23,941 nucleotides of DNA, from assembly GCA_023423975.1 (NCBI GenBank), contig JAFAEO010000057.1, positions 1-23,941 of the forward strand. Reading direction: 5' to 3'. A program made the position numbers and the translations under genes. Below are positions 15,259 to 21,858 of the stretch, piece after piece. A model generated the notes under the pieces. It was not told the DNA's origin. It did no database searches and saw only the letters and a program-made list of their open reading frames with translations. This DNA is from Pseudomonadota bacterium (GTDB taxonomy: Bacteria > Pseudomonadota > Gammaproteobacteria > Burkholderiales > Burkholderiaceae_B). Positions within the stretch are counted from its first letter, which is position 1; the number at the start of each line of letters is the position of its first letter.

Positions 15259-15311
15259 CGCAAGGACAATCTGCAACCGGGACTTTCCACGTGTTCTGAC
15301 TATTTGCCGGT

Positions 15312-15767
15312 TTATGCCTCCAGCTTGAGCGTGCCGCGCATCATGCTCCAATGCCCCGGATAGGAACAAATGAAAGTATAGGATTCACCTGGCTTGAGGC
15401 TGCTGGTGGTGATCGTCGTGTCGGCCGTCTCACCGCCGCCAATCAACGCCGTCTTGGCGATGATGCGGGCATCGTCGGGTTTGAGAAAATCATGCTCGCT
15501 TCCCGCTTTCTGGCCTTCCTTGATGATGGCGTCAATTTCATTGCTTTTGCCCAGCACCCAATTGTGTCCCATGGCAGTTTTGGGCATGCGTCCGGTATGC
15601 TTGAGCGTGACCTTGAAGGTCTCGCAGGATTTGGGCACGCTGATCGAACGCGTGCTGTAGCGCATGGTGTCACTCGACTCAACGGTCACTTCGCACGATT
15701 GTGCCCAGCCAAGAAGCGGAGCGGCCGACAGCAGCACGGCACATACAAGTTGGGATTGCATTTTCAT
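15312..15767 (-). CDS. azu: Azurin (periplasmic blue copper protein)
   Basis: A 151-residue precursor with a short Sec signal (cleavage near GWAQ-S, residue 23) and a mature azurin of about 128 residues. Copper ligands are all present: His68 in AMGHNWVL, and Cys134, His139 and Met143 in FICSYPGHWSMMRG. Gly67 supplies the carbonyl contact. The disulphide pair Cys25/Cys48 is also visible. Azurin shuttles electrons from periplasmic dehydrogenases to cytochromes; it is a proven acceptor for aromatic amine dehydrogenase and for methylamine dehydrogenase in some methylotrophs. Here it faces mauN tail to tail and the cluster has no standard amicyanin, so it probably serves the mau enzyme. AAGGAG precedes the ATG. 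Confidence 0.96.
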   Translation of the reverse strand: MKMQSQLVCAVLLSAAPLLGWAQSCEVTVESSDTMRYSTRSISVPKSCETFKVTLKHTGRMPKTAMGHNWVLGKSNEIDAIIKEGQKAGSEHDFLKPDDARIIAKTALIGGGETADTTITTSSLKPGESYTFICSYPGHWSMMRGTLKLEA

Positions 15768-16091
15768 TTATGTCTCCTTAAGTAGCATGAAGACATTTTC
15801 ACACCCGGATGCACCCCCCGATATCAAAAAACGGCAGGACATGCTCAGGACGATAGCGATGCCAAGACAGGCCATATCAAGATCTGGCCGGCGGGGTGCA
15901 GCAACCGCCGACAGCCTGTTGAGGACGCAGGCAAAAGCAGCTGGGAAAAGCGCCCAATAAAGATGCCAGGTCACGGTATTGGGCACCTGGTAACGGCGTT
16001 CTGTGAAGCGACCAATCACAACAATCTTCAAGAGCAAGACGCTGCGCTTTGCTCAATCGTCATGCACACCGCGCCATGCCTGGCTTTGCCA
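15768..16091. other. Gap between azurin and the Lrp-type gene
   Basis: These 324 bp hold the azurin leader and promoter on the minus strand and the 3' side of the Lrp-type gene. An 89-codon TTG-started reading frame (16037-15768, minus) ends immediately before the azurin ATG, but its start is weak and its composition unremarkable, so it was not called. No clear terminator or FNR-type palindrome was seen. Confidence 0.5.
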
Positions 16092-16568
16092 TTACACCAG
16101 GAGCGCGCCGCTTTCCTTGATTTTCCCCAAAGCAAAGCTGGATCTCATATCCACAACAGAGGGGTGCTGCATCAATACGTTCATGGCAAATGCAGAAAAT
16201 GCGGCCAAATCCTGCACCTGCACGCGCAGCAGATAGTCCATATCGCCCGACATGGAATGGCACTCAACCACTTCCGGCCACAGCTGGACATCACGGTTGA
16301 AATCCTGCATGGGGGCATGGCTGGAGCCACTGTGTTTATTCAGCCGGATAGAGACAAATGCAATCAGGCCGCGCCCGATTCTGTCGGCATCCACACGGGC
16401 GGCGTATCCTTTGATATAGCCCTCTTCTTCCAGGCGCTTGACACGGCGCAGACACGGGCTTGGGGAAAGCGCTATTTTATCGGCCAGGTCCTGGTTGCTT
16501 AGCCGGCCATTTTTCTGCAGAAGGTTAAGAATTTGCCGATCTGTTTTATCTAGTGTATTTAGTGACAT
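16092..16568 (-). CDS. Lrp/AsnC-family transcriptional regulator
   Basis: A 158-residue regulator of normal Lrp length. Residues 1-60 hold the helix-turn-helix (LDKTDRQILNLLQKNGRLSN, then LADKIALSPSPCLRRVKRLEEEGYIKGY). The C-terminal RAM/AsnC domain (about 65-150) contains VVECHSMSGDMDYLLRVQV, typical of the ligand-binding dimer interface. It is divergent from hpd with a 138-bp AT-rich spacer, so it probably senses an aromatic amino acid or its keto acid and controls hpd and itself. The ATG at 16568 with AGGAAAG upstream is chosen; the open frame continues upstream into hpd antisense but has no support there. Confidence 0.93.
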   Translation of the reverse strand: MSLNTLDKTDRQILNLLQKNGRLSNQDLADKIALSPSPCLRRVKRLEEEGYIKGYAARVDADRIGRGLIAFVSIRLNKHSGSSHAPMQDFNRDVQLWPEVVECHSMSGDMDYLLRVQVQDLAAFSAFAMNVLMQHPSVVDMRSSFALGKIKESGALLV

Positions 16569-16706
16569 AATCTTTCCTAAATATAACGAAAAATAAAATA
16601 ATAATGCAATATAACGAAATTTTGCAGCATTTTTTGCAATCGTCTGCCTCGCTTTTTTGCTTAGAATAGACGTTTTACCAGAACAAAAAACTTCAGGAGC
16701 AATGCT
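16569..16706. promoter_or_regulatory. Divergent Lrp-type regulator/hpd control region
   Basis: The spacer is strongly AT-rich. ATATAACGAAA occurs twice as a direct repeat (16581-16591 and 16609-16619, 28 bp apart), and TTTTGCA-like elements follow at about 16619-16640. These are plausible multiple binding sites for the Lrp-type protein. A TAGAAT at 16662-16667 could be the -10 box for hpd; its -35 is weak. Confidence 0.4.
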
Positions 16707-17822
16707 ATGTCTACAACAACGTTTACGCCTTGGGAAAACCCGATGGGCACAAATGGCTTTGAATTCGTTGAATATACAGCACCCGATCCCGTTGCACTCG
16801 GAAAAGTATTTGAAACATTGGGTTTTAAAGCCATCGCCCGGCATCGCCACAAAGACGTAACGCTGTATCGCCAGGGTGAAATCAATTTTCTGATCAATGC
16901 TGAAAAAGACTCTTTTGCCCAGCGCTTTGCTCGTTTGCATGGCCCCTCCATCTGTGCCATTGCATTCCGGGTCGATGACGCCACCAAGGCATACCAGCGC
17001 GCGCTGGAGCTGGGCGCCTGGGGATTTGACTCCGGCAGCGGTCCTATGGAACTGAACATCCCGGCCATCAAGGGTATTGGCGATTCACTGATCTATCTGG
17101 TAGACCGCTGGAATGGCAAGAATGGTACGGGCGGCATTGGCGACATCAGTATTTATGATGTGGATTTTGTTGCCATCGATCCGTCTACTGCCGAAGAAGA
17201 CTTGAACTATAAGGGTGCGGGGCTGGAAATCATTGACCACCTGACCCACAACGTTCACAAGGGCCGCATGGCCGAGTGGGCTGAGTTTTATGAGCGTCTG
17301 TTCAACTTTCGCGAAGTGCGCTACTTCGACATCGAGGGCAAGGTTACTGGCGTTAAGTCCAAGGCCATGACATCGCCTTGCGGCAAGATCCGTATCCCGA
17401 TCAATGAAGAAGGAACGGAAGAAAAAGGTCAGATTCAGGAGTATCTTGATATGTATCGCGGTGAAGGAATCCAGCATATTGCCCTGGGCACCAGCACCAT
17501 TTACGAGACCATCGAAAACCTGCGCACCCGCGAACTGCGTTTTCTGGATACGCCCGATACCTATTACGAGCTGCTGGACACCCGGCTGCCCGACCACGGT
17601 GAAGATGTCGAACGCCTTAAGAAAAATCGCATTCTGCTCGATGGCGGGCCCAATAACGACCTGCTGCTGCAAATTTTCACTGAAAACCAGATCGGCCCGA
17701 TTTTCTTTGAAATCATTCAACGCAAGGGCAACGAAGGGTTCGGTGAAGGCAACTTCAAGGCGCTGTTCGAGTCCATAGAACTGGACCAAATGCGTCGCGG
17801 CGTCGTTCGCGCCGTTGAATAA
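16707..17822 (+). CDS. hpd: 4-Hydroxyphenylpyruvate dioxygenase
   Basis: A 371-residue Fe(II) enzyme converting 4-hydroxyphenylpyruvate to homogentisate, the second step of tyrosine catabolism. Two vicinal-oxygen-chelate domains are present. The iron ligands are visible as His178 in IDHLTHNV, His257 in IQHIALG and Glu335 in FFEIIQRKG. The substrate-binding C-terminal helix FGEGNFKALFESIELDQMRRGV is intact (here shown by its ends, residues 345-366). The ATG at 16707 follows AGGAG. The divergent Lrp-type gene is the likely regulator. No other homogentisate-pathway gene lies in the window. Confidence 0.97.
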   Translation: MSTTTFTPWENPMGTNGFEFVEYTAPDPVALGKVFETLGFKAIARHRHKDVTLYRQGEINFLINAEKDSFAQRFARLHGPSICAIAFRVDDATKAYQRALELGAWGFDSGSGPMELNIPAIKGIGDSLIYLVDRWNGKNGTGGIGDISIYDVDFVAIDPSTAEEDLNYKGAGLEIIDHLTHNVHKGRMAEWAEFYERLFNFREVRYFDIEGKVTGVKSKAMTSPCGKIRIPINEEGTEEKGQIQEYLDMYRGEGIQHIALGTSTIYETIENLRTRELRFLDTPDTYYELLDTRLPDHGEDVERLKKNRILLDGGPNNDLLLQIFTENQIGPIFFEIIQRKGNEGFGEGNFKALFESIELDQMRRGVVRAVE

Positions 17823-17863
17823 GACGCCGCCCACTACGGTTGCAGATCACGCCATGGCAGATC

Positions 17864-17916
17864 GCATCGCACTTGATCACGTATCAATCAAGATTAGCCC
17901 TGATCAAATGCGATGC
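17864..17916. terminator. 16-bp inverted repeat between hpd and msrA
   Basis: GCATCGCACTTGATCA (17864-17879) and TGATCAAATGCGATGC (17901-17916) pair over 16 bp with one mismatch, around a 21-nt loop. It fills the 96-bp gap between convergent hpd and msrA and would fold in either transcript. Only a short ACTTTT follows on the plus strand. It probably acts as a two-way terminator or 3'-end stabiliser. Confidence 0.6.
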
Positions 17917-17918
17917 CC

Positions 17919-18455
17919 CTAACTTTTGAGTTTGTCTGAATGACGTTTTTTGAATTTCTCCACTTTGGGGGAAATCACAAATGCGCAATAAGACTGGTTC
18001 GGATGCTGGATGAAATAATCATCGTGGTAGCTTTCTGCCGGCCAGAAGGGTGCCGCCGGCAGCAGTTTGGTCACGATAGGGTCGGCAAAATCAGCCTGCC
18101 GGGCAGCGATCACCTTCGCAGCAGTTTCTTTTTGTTCTTCAGACTGCCAGAAAATGGCAGAAGCATACTGCGGGCCCACATCGTTACCCTGACGATCCGG
18201 CGTGGTTGGGTCGTGTGTGTCAAAGAAAATATCAAGCAGGTCCTGGTAAGCAATAACGGCAGGATCAAATTCAATCCGCACTACTTCTATATGACCGGTG
18301 TCTTTACCGCAGACCTGTTCGTAAGTCGGGTTCTGCACATGGCCGCCGCTATAGCCCGATTGCACCGACTGCACGCCCTGCAATTGCTGGAGCACAGCCT
18401 CTGAACACCAGAAGCAGCCACTACCCAATACCGCGATTTCAGTTTGATTTGTCAA
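17919..18455 (-). CDS. msrA: Peptide methionine sulfoxide reductase A
   Basis: A 178-residue MsrA that reduces methionine-S-sulfoxide in proteins. The catalytic motif reads GSGCFWCSEAV with Cys14 as nucleophile; SGYSGG, YEQVC, GHIEVVRIEFDP, FFDTHDPTTPDRQGNDVGPQY and YHDDYF follow as in the family. A resolving cysteine is seen near the C-terminus in SYCAFV. The start is uncertain: a TTG at 18455 has AAGGTGAG at proper spacing, while the GTG at 18464 has its ribosome site too close. A longer reading from 18563 adds non-family sequence. No signal peptide in the short form, so cytoplasmic. Confidence 0.93.
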   Translation of the reverse strand: MTNQTEIAVLGSGCFWCSEAVLQQLQGVQSVQSGYSGGHVQNPTYEQVCGKDTGHIEVVRIEFDPAVIAYQDLLDIFFDTHDPTTPDRQGNDVGPQYASAIFWQSEEQKETAAKVIAARQADFADPIVTKLLPAAPFWPAESYHDDYFIQHPNQSYCAFVISPKVEKFKKRHSDKLKS

Positions 18456-18613
18456 AATACTCACCTTCCATAGAATCCGTCCCTCAGGCCTGTGCCCTGC
18501 CGATACGGTGGTGGCCAATGCCGGACAGCTGTTCGGCACTCCCCCAAATAAACGGTTAAACAACCCGCAAGGTACTTTTCAACTGTCATAGCCCATCTGT
18601 ATACCCGCTCACA

Positions 18614-18643
18614 GGAGCGATCAGTGAATGTCGTGATCGCTCC
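18614..18643 (-). terminator. Perfect 10-bp hairpin after the cytochrome c gene
   Basis: GGAGCGATCA (18614-18623) and TGATCGCTCC (18634-18643) pair perfectly around a 10-nt loop; outer CAC/GTG extends the stem after one mismatch. It starts 17 bp after the cytochrome stop on the minus strand. A U-tract is absent. The likely role is 3'-end formation of the cytochrome mRNA before msrA. Confidence 0.5.
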
Positions 18644-18660
18644 CGTGCAGATATCAATCA

Positions 18661-19002
18661 CTATTTTGCCGGACTCGCCAGCGATAGAATCCACGTGGCC
18701 AGTGCGGTCGCCTCTTCTTCGCTTACCTGCGGCTGCGCCGGCATGGGCACGGCACCCCAGCGACCACGCCCGCCCTTGCGGATGCTATTGGCCAGATAGT
18801 CGATCATGGGTTGGCCGCCTGCCACGTATCGTTCGGCCACGGCGGCAAACGGCGGCCCCACACGCGTTTTGTCCACCTGATGACAGCCCATGCAGATATT
18901 GTCCTTTGCCAATTGCGGTCCGTCAGTCAACGTTTGCGCCCTGGCATAGGTTATGTTGAATGCAATAATTGCCAAGCAGGCGACAATCTGTTTTCCTGAC
19001 AC
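18661..19002 (-). CDS. Small periplasmic cytochrome c (class I, c551/c552 type)
   Basis: A 113-residue precursor with a signal peptide ending near TYARAQ (residue 22-23) and a mature domain of about 90 residues. The haem motif is CMGCH (37-41) after LAKDNI; the axial Met is Met87 in GAVPMPAQPQVSEEEA, followed by the C-terminal helix ALATWILSL. This is the pattern of the single-haem c551/c552 carriers that feed terminal oxidases or nitrite reductase. It starts at GTG 19002 with AAAGG upstream and is divergent from lgt. It is about 4 kb from azurin, so a link with the mau chain is possible but not shown. Confidence 0.9.
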   Translation of the reverse strand: MSGKQIVACLAIIAFNITYARAQTLTDGPQLAKDNICMGCHQVDKTRVGPPFAAVAERYVAGGQPMIDYLANSIRKGGRGRWGAVPMPAQPQVSEEEATALATWILSLASPAK

Positions 19003-19114
19003 TACGGTAACCTTTTAAATTTTAACAATTAACTTGCGTTTATTTTACCCGACCACGCACAAAGCGTTGGCCGCGCCTTTATACTTTCCATTTCATTGTC
19101 GCATTTTGGTTCTT

Positions 19115-19909
19115 ATGATCGCATATCCACAATTTAATCCGATTGCACTTGAAATCGGTCCGCTCAAAATCCATTGGTACGGCCTGATGTATGTGGCGGC
19201 GTTCGCCCTGCTCTGGATTCTCGGCAAGTATCGGATCAAAAAAGGAATGGTACGACTTACTGTCTCCGAATTCGAAGATCTGATCTTCTACGGCGTCATG
19301 GGTGTGGTGCTGGGCGGACGCCTGGGTTATGTTCTGTTTTACCAGCCGGCCTATTATTTTGCCAATCCGCTGCATATCTTTGCTGTCTGGGATGGTGGCA
19401 TGGCGTTTCATGGCGGATTGATTGGCGTGCTGGTTGTACTGTATCTTTACGCGCGCAAAAAAGGCATGACATTTTTCGAGGTTGCAGATTTCATTGCCCC
19501 GCTGGTGCCGCTGGGTCTGGCCATGGGCCGCATCGGCAATTTCATTAACGGCGAGCTGTGGGGACGACCTTCAGATCTGCCCTGGGCCATGATTTTTCCC
19601 CAGGGCGGACCCGTTGCGCGTCACCCCTCCCAGCTTTATGAAATGCTGGCCGAAGGGGTGATCCTGTTTGCCGTCGTGTGGATATTTTCGTCCAGGAAGC
19701 GCTGGGTCGGACAAACCAGTGGCGTTTTCATGGTCGGGTATGGCCTGGCCCGGTTCCTGGTGGAATATACGCGTGAACCGGATAGTTTCCTGGGCACGCT
19801 AAGTCTGGGCCTGTCCATGGGGCAGTGGCTGTCACTGCCCATGATAGTAGTGGGTATCGCGATCTTTATTTGGGCAACAAAAAGATCTCTCCCTCCATCG
19901 ACAGCGTGA
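19115..19909 (+). CDS. lgt: Prolipoprotein diacylglyceryl transferase
   Basis: A 264-residue inner-membrane enzyme that moves diacylglyceryl from phosphatidylglycerol onto the lipobox cysteine of prolipoproteins. Seven or so helices are seen. Family motifs are IHWYGLMYVAAF, GGRLGYVLFY, WDGGMAFHGGLIG and the signature GRIGNFINGELWGRPSDLPW. The HPSQLYE box and ARFLVEYTREPD lie nearer the C-terminus. The ATG at 19115 is used; an in-frame TTG at 19034 would add 27 residues not typical of Lgt. The last 44 bp overlap the convergent SIMPL-domain gene. Confidence 0.96.
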   Translation: MIAYPQFNPIALEIGPLKIHWYGLMYVAAFALLWILGKYRIKKGMVRLTVSEFEDLIFYGVMGVVLGGRLGYVLFYQPAYYFANPLHIFAVWDGGMAFHGGLIGVLVVLYLYARKKGMTFFEVADFIAPLVPLGLAMGRIGNFINGELWGRPSDLPWAMIFPQGGPVARHPSQLYEMLAEGVILFAVVWIFSSRKRWVGQTSGVFMVGYGLARFLVEYTREPDSFLGTLSLGLSMGQWLSLPMIVVGIAIFIWATKRSLPPSTA

Positions 19910-20675
19910 CGGTTTCCTTGCCCGCCTCGATCGCGGGGCCGGCCTTGGCAGCACTCATTGCCATCATGCGTGGCTGGTAGCTTTCGGGCTGCCCCACATC
20001 GCCCAAGCGCAATGACCTGATACGATAGCCGCCAAATTCCAGCGCGGCAACGGCATCCTGTGCACGGGTTTTGAATGCCTTCGTGGTCGCGGCAAGCAGG
20101 CGCTTTTCAATGGTTTCCCGCGCTTCGCGCGACAGGGAAAAACGAATGCCGTCCAATGCCATATCCTCGTCAACATCGGCTGCAAACTGGCTGGCCTTTT
20201 CCATGTTTTTGGATGTAATGAGCAGCTCGCCGCGCGCCACCCAGATACCGCCGGCATCGTCCGTTTTGCTGTCATCCTTGGCATCGGCTGTCCGGGTGCC
20301 TGCCGCGGCAGGCTGGACGGGTTGATTATTGTCACGTTCAAACCACACCTGATAGGACCCGGTGCGAACTTCAAGATCCTTGTCTGACTTGGCTTTATCA
20401 CGAACCTTATTCATGGCTTCATTGACACTGCGTGACAGATCGACCTGATTTTCACCCCGCAATTGGCGAGTCAGTGTCAGGGTGACGGTGTCCTGAGCCA
20501 CCGTCTCGGAGGCAGAAGCGCTCAGCGCCAGCGTCGGCTCTGTTGACTGTGCGGTGGCCGGGTTCGTGACTGGCTGGGCAAGTACCGCAGTAGCGGGCAC
20601 GGCCCCGGCGCCCAATGTGAACATGGCGATCAAAGTGGCTTTGGATAAAAACGCGTGGGAAAATGTACGCTGCAT
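19866..20675 (-). CDS. SIMPL-domain (DUF541) exported protein
   Basis: A 269-residue protein with a Sec signal (residues 1-33, ending AVLAQ) and a SIMPL/DUF541 domain. Features include LSASASETVAQDTVTLTL, RTGSYQVWFERDNN, the WVARGELLITS strand and SREARETIEKRLLAATTKAFKTRAQ, which match the periplasmic SIMPL family. A low-complexity Lys/Asp/Ala insertion (about 122-142) interrupts the domain. The family is linked with the cell envelope and oxidative stress; exact role unknown. The ATG has GGAGCC 6 bp upstream. The start lies only 11 bp downstream of a strong terminator, which leaves no room for a separate promoter between them. The 3' end overlaps lgt. Confidence 0.87.
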   Translation of the reverse strand: MQRTFSHAFLSKATLIAMFTLGAGAVPATAVLAQPVTNPATAQSTEPTLALSASASETVAQDTVTLTLTRQLRGENQVDLSRSVNEAMNKVRDKAKSDKDLEVRTGSYQVWFERDNNQPVQPAAAGTRTADAKDDSKTDDAGGIWVARGELLITSKNMEKASQFAADVDEDMALDGIRFSLSREARETIEKRLLAATTKAFKTRAQDAVAALEFGGYRIRSLRLGDVGQPESYQPRMMAMSAAKAGPAIEAGKETVTLSMEGEIFLLPK

Positions 20676-20686
20676 AAGTGGCTCCG

Positions 20687-20716
20687 AAAAAAAAGCGAGC
20701 TATGACAGCTCGCTTT
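20687..20716 (-). terminator. Strong intrinsic terminator after 6S RNA
   Basis: On the minus strand AAGCGAGCT-GTCAT-AGCTCGCTT forms a perfect stem and runs straight into T8 (20694-20687), a textbook rho-independent terminator. It lies about 12 nt after the 6S 3' end and immediately before the ribosome site of the SIMPL-domain gene. Confidence 0.92.
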
Positions 20717-20727
20717 GTAGGAATAAT

Positions 20728-20903
20728 GGCCCCGCTTGTATCGTCTAGGCTGGCACCTCGAACCTTTCAGTTCAAAGTTGGTTACCTTCAACAGAGCGTC
20801 GGGTTCATCTGACTAGAGACGATCACTCCAACTCTGTAATCCGGCGACCGTTGCCATAAGCATAGGTAAGAGATGTATAGCCAAGTCACGAATACAGCAG
20901 GGA
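20728..20903 (-). ncRNA. ssrS: 6S RNA
   Basis: The minus strand between zapA and the terminator shows 6S RNA features, and 6S commonly follows zapA in proteobacteria. The ends pair: CCCTGCTGTAT near the 5' end with ATACAAGCGGGG at the 3' end, forming the closing stem. The 3' side holds the conserved small hairpin TTTGAAC-TGAAA-GGTTCGAG followed by GTGCCAGCC. Length is about 176 nt, normal for 6S. 6S RNA mimics an open promoter and sequesters the sigma70 RNA polymerase holoenzyme in stationary phase. End coordinates are estimates within a few bases. Confidence 0.87.
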
Positions 20904-20912
20904 CAAACTGTT

Positions 20913-20952
20913 AGGGTTAACTGTACAGAAAAATCACGATAAGTTAAACCCT
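20913..20952. repeat. Inverted repeat between zapA and 6S RNA
   Basis: AGGGTTAACT (20913-20922) pairs with AGTTAAACCCT (20942-20952) with one bulged base, around a 19-nt loop. It starts 8 bp after the zapA stop and ends about 10 bp before the predicted 6S 5' end. It may be a processing hairpin that separates 6S from a zapA transcript, or it may overlap a 6S promoter. Confidence 0.5.
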
Positions 20953-20959
20953 GAATACT

Positions 20960-21274
20960 TTAAAGTTTTTTCAGATCGTTAAGGCCGGAATCCAGCAACG
21001 TATTGAGTTCCTCTATTTTACTCTTGAATTGCCCGTATTGCATACCACCAAAGCCTTCATCGGCAGATTTAACGGAAAGCAGATCGGAAGCCATCTGAAT
21101 GCAGGCCATTACGGCGATACGTTCATTGCTGGCAGAGGTCATACCGCCAGAACCCTTGATTTTCAACATGAGCTGATCGGCCAACTTAACCGCGGACAGC
21201 AGCTTTTGCTTTTCGTCCGGATTACATGCCAGGGAAAAATCGCGCCCCAAAATAGAGACATCTATGCGTTCCAT
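20960..21274 (-). CDS. zapA: Cell division protein ZapA
   Basis: A 104-residue ZapA, which binds FtsZ and bundles protofilaments at the division ring. The N-terminal ERIDVSILGRDFSLAC and NPDEKQKLLSAVKLADQLM are typical, as are ERIAVMACIQMASDLL and a C-terminal coiled coil (residues 78-104). The ATG overlaps the stop codon of the upstream coiled-coil gene (TAATG), with AAGGAG before it, so translation is coupled. 6S RNA follows on the same strand. Confidence 0.95.
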   Translation of the reverse strand: MERIDVSILGRDFSLACNPDEKQKLLSAVKLADQLMLKIKGSGGMTSASNERIAVMACIQMASDLLSVKSADEGFGGMQYGQFKSKIEELNTLLDSGLNDLKKL

Positions 21275-21687
21275 TAGTTTACTCCTTCTGACGCATTGCC
21301 CGGCAGGTTGGCCAGTACGCGTTCCACTTTTTCACGCGCGGTTCTGGCGCTTTCCTTCAAAGCATTGGCTTCGTTCTTGGCGGCCGCCAATTGCTGCTTG
21401 ACGCTTTGCAGTTCGGCAGTGGTGCCGTCAAGTGTCTGGCGCAACTGAACATTCTCGGCCTGGGCCTGTTCCCGGATACCATTGACTTCGGTCTCGTGAT
21501 TGGCCAGACGTTCGCTGATAGACTTGAACTGGCCTTCCCGCTCTTGCAGCAGACTTTGCAACTCCGCCCGTCCGCCTTCAGCCTGTTTGAGTCTGGTCGC
21601 CAGGGATTCCCGTTCGGAAGCAAGCTGTTTCGTAAGCTGAACCAGCTGCCCGATGCGGACAGCAACTTGATCTAAATCCTGAAGCAT
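21274..21687 (-). CDS. Coiled-coil protein, ZapB-like
   Basis: A 137-residue protein that is almost wholly coiled coil: Gln-, Glu-, Leu- and Ala-rich heptads from about 10 to 120, with no signal peptide or membrane segment. It lies directly upstream of zapA with overlapping stop and start codons, the usual place of the TIGR02449/ZapB-like gene. By position it should act in division-ring assembly with ZapA, but length and sequence differ from E. coli ZapB (about 80 residues), so the functional match is inferred. The ATG at 21687 is used. Confidence 0.85.
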   Translation of the reverse strand: MLQDLDQVAVRIGQLVQLTKQLASERESLATRLKQAEGGRAELQSLLQEREGQFKSISERLANHETEVNGIREQAQAENVQLRQTLDGTTAELQSVKQQLAAAKNEANALKESARTAREKVERVLANLPGNASEGVN

Positions 21688-21858
21688 AGTGGTATCACGT
21701 TCTCAAAATATGCGGGCACGCTTACGATGCAGTGCACACGGATTTAATTAAATGAGATTGAATTTTACCTGTTCTGAGCCATATTTCCAAAAAATAGACA
21801 CAAACAGGTACTATTTACGTTCTATTACCATTCACTTCCAATTCGTTCAGGTGCACGC

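Noticed and set aside
16569..16940. Long N-terminal extension of the Lrp-type regulator
   Set aside because: The extension is antisense to hpd; the ATG at 16568 has a good ribosome site and gives the normal family length.
17085..17834. 249-codon minus-strand frame
   Set aside because: It is antisense to hpd, whose iron ligands and length are intact.
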